This document shows positions 5,782-5,823 of a DNA stretch of 5,823 nucleotides, piece by piece. The stretch lies in contig JAEOTN010000233.1 of the NCBI GenBank assembly GCA_016839865.1, positions 1-5,823 on the forward strand. Direction: 5' to 3'. Both the position numbers and the translations under genes were made by a program. This DNA is from Promethearchaeota archaeon (GTDB lineage Archaea; Asgardarchaeota; Lokiarchaeia; Sigynarchaeales; MK-D1). The notes under the pieces are model-generated. The model ran no database searches and was not told the origin of the DNA. It saw only the letters and a program-made list of their open reading frames with translations. Numbering within the stretch: position 1 is the first letter of the stretch; every line of letters starts with the position of its first letter.

Positions 5782-5823
5782 CTCTTCAGGATTTCGTTCT
5801 TGCTTCTGGTAGCGAATATCACG

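Overview
The window is an AT-rich, gene-dense prokaryotic stretch with no introns, RNA genes, CRISPR array or insertion sequence that I can see. Six genes lie on the minus strand, and the tail of one plus-strand gene sits at the left edge. Some signals lean archaeal: an AAGGTGAT Shine-Dalgarno just before the cupin start, a TATA-like AAAATAATATAA box placed to give an almost leaderless transcript for the CPBP protease, and T-rich tracts after stop codons. None of these is conclusive. My best guess is an AT-rich archaeon, possibly an Asgard-type lineage, held at low confidence; an AT-rich bacterium is not excluded.

Layout in the direction of minus-strand transcription (right to left): a xylose-isomerase-like TIM-barrel sugar isomerase (4732-5781, frame open to the window edge), then 42 nt later a xylulokinase-like FGGY kinase (3115-4689). 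These two look like one operon that would turn an aldose into a ketose and then a ketose phosphate, most simply xylose to xylulose to xylulose 5-phosphate for entry to the pentose phosphate pathway. A stem-loop overlapping the kinase stop codon closes this unit. Next is a small acidic protein with an SCP2-like C-terminus (2443-2967), which has its own upstream region with nested palindromes and a T-tract after its stop. It is followed by a probable cupin-GNAT operon: a small DUF861-type cupin (2063-2332) and, 18 nt on, a tandem-GNAT acetyltransferase (1052-2044) with a GTG start. The last minus-strand gene is a CPBP-family intramembrane protease (229-984), which converges on the 3' end of a probable MFS transporter gene on the plus strand (1-192).

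The most interesting part is the sugar pair. The isomerase keeps almost every xylose isomerase metal and catalytic residue, but has His where the family has a metal-1 Asp (D245 in Streptomyces numbering) and Asn where the catalytic His is helped by Asp57. The result resembles a hybrid of the xylose isomerase and rhamnose isomerase metal sites. The kinase resembles the animal XYLB type more than E. coli XylB in several segments. The real substrate of the pair is therefore open. No gene-free stretch exceeds 150 bases.
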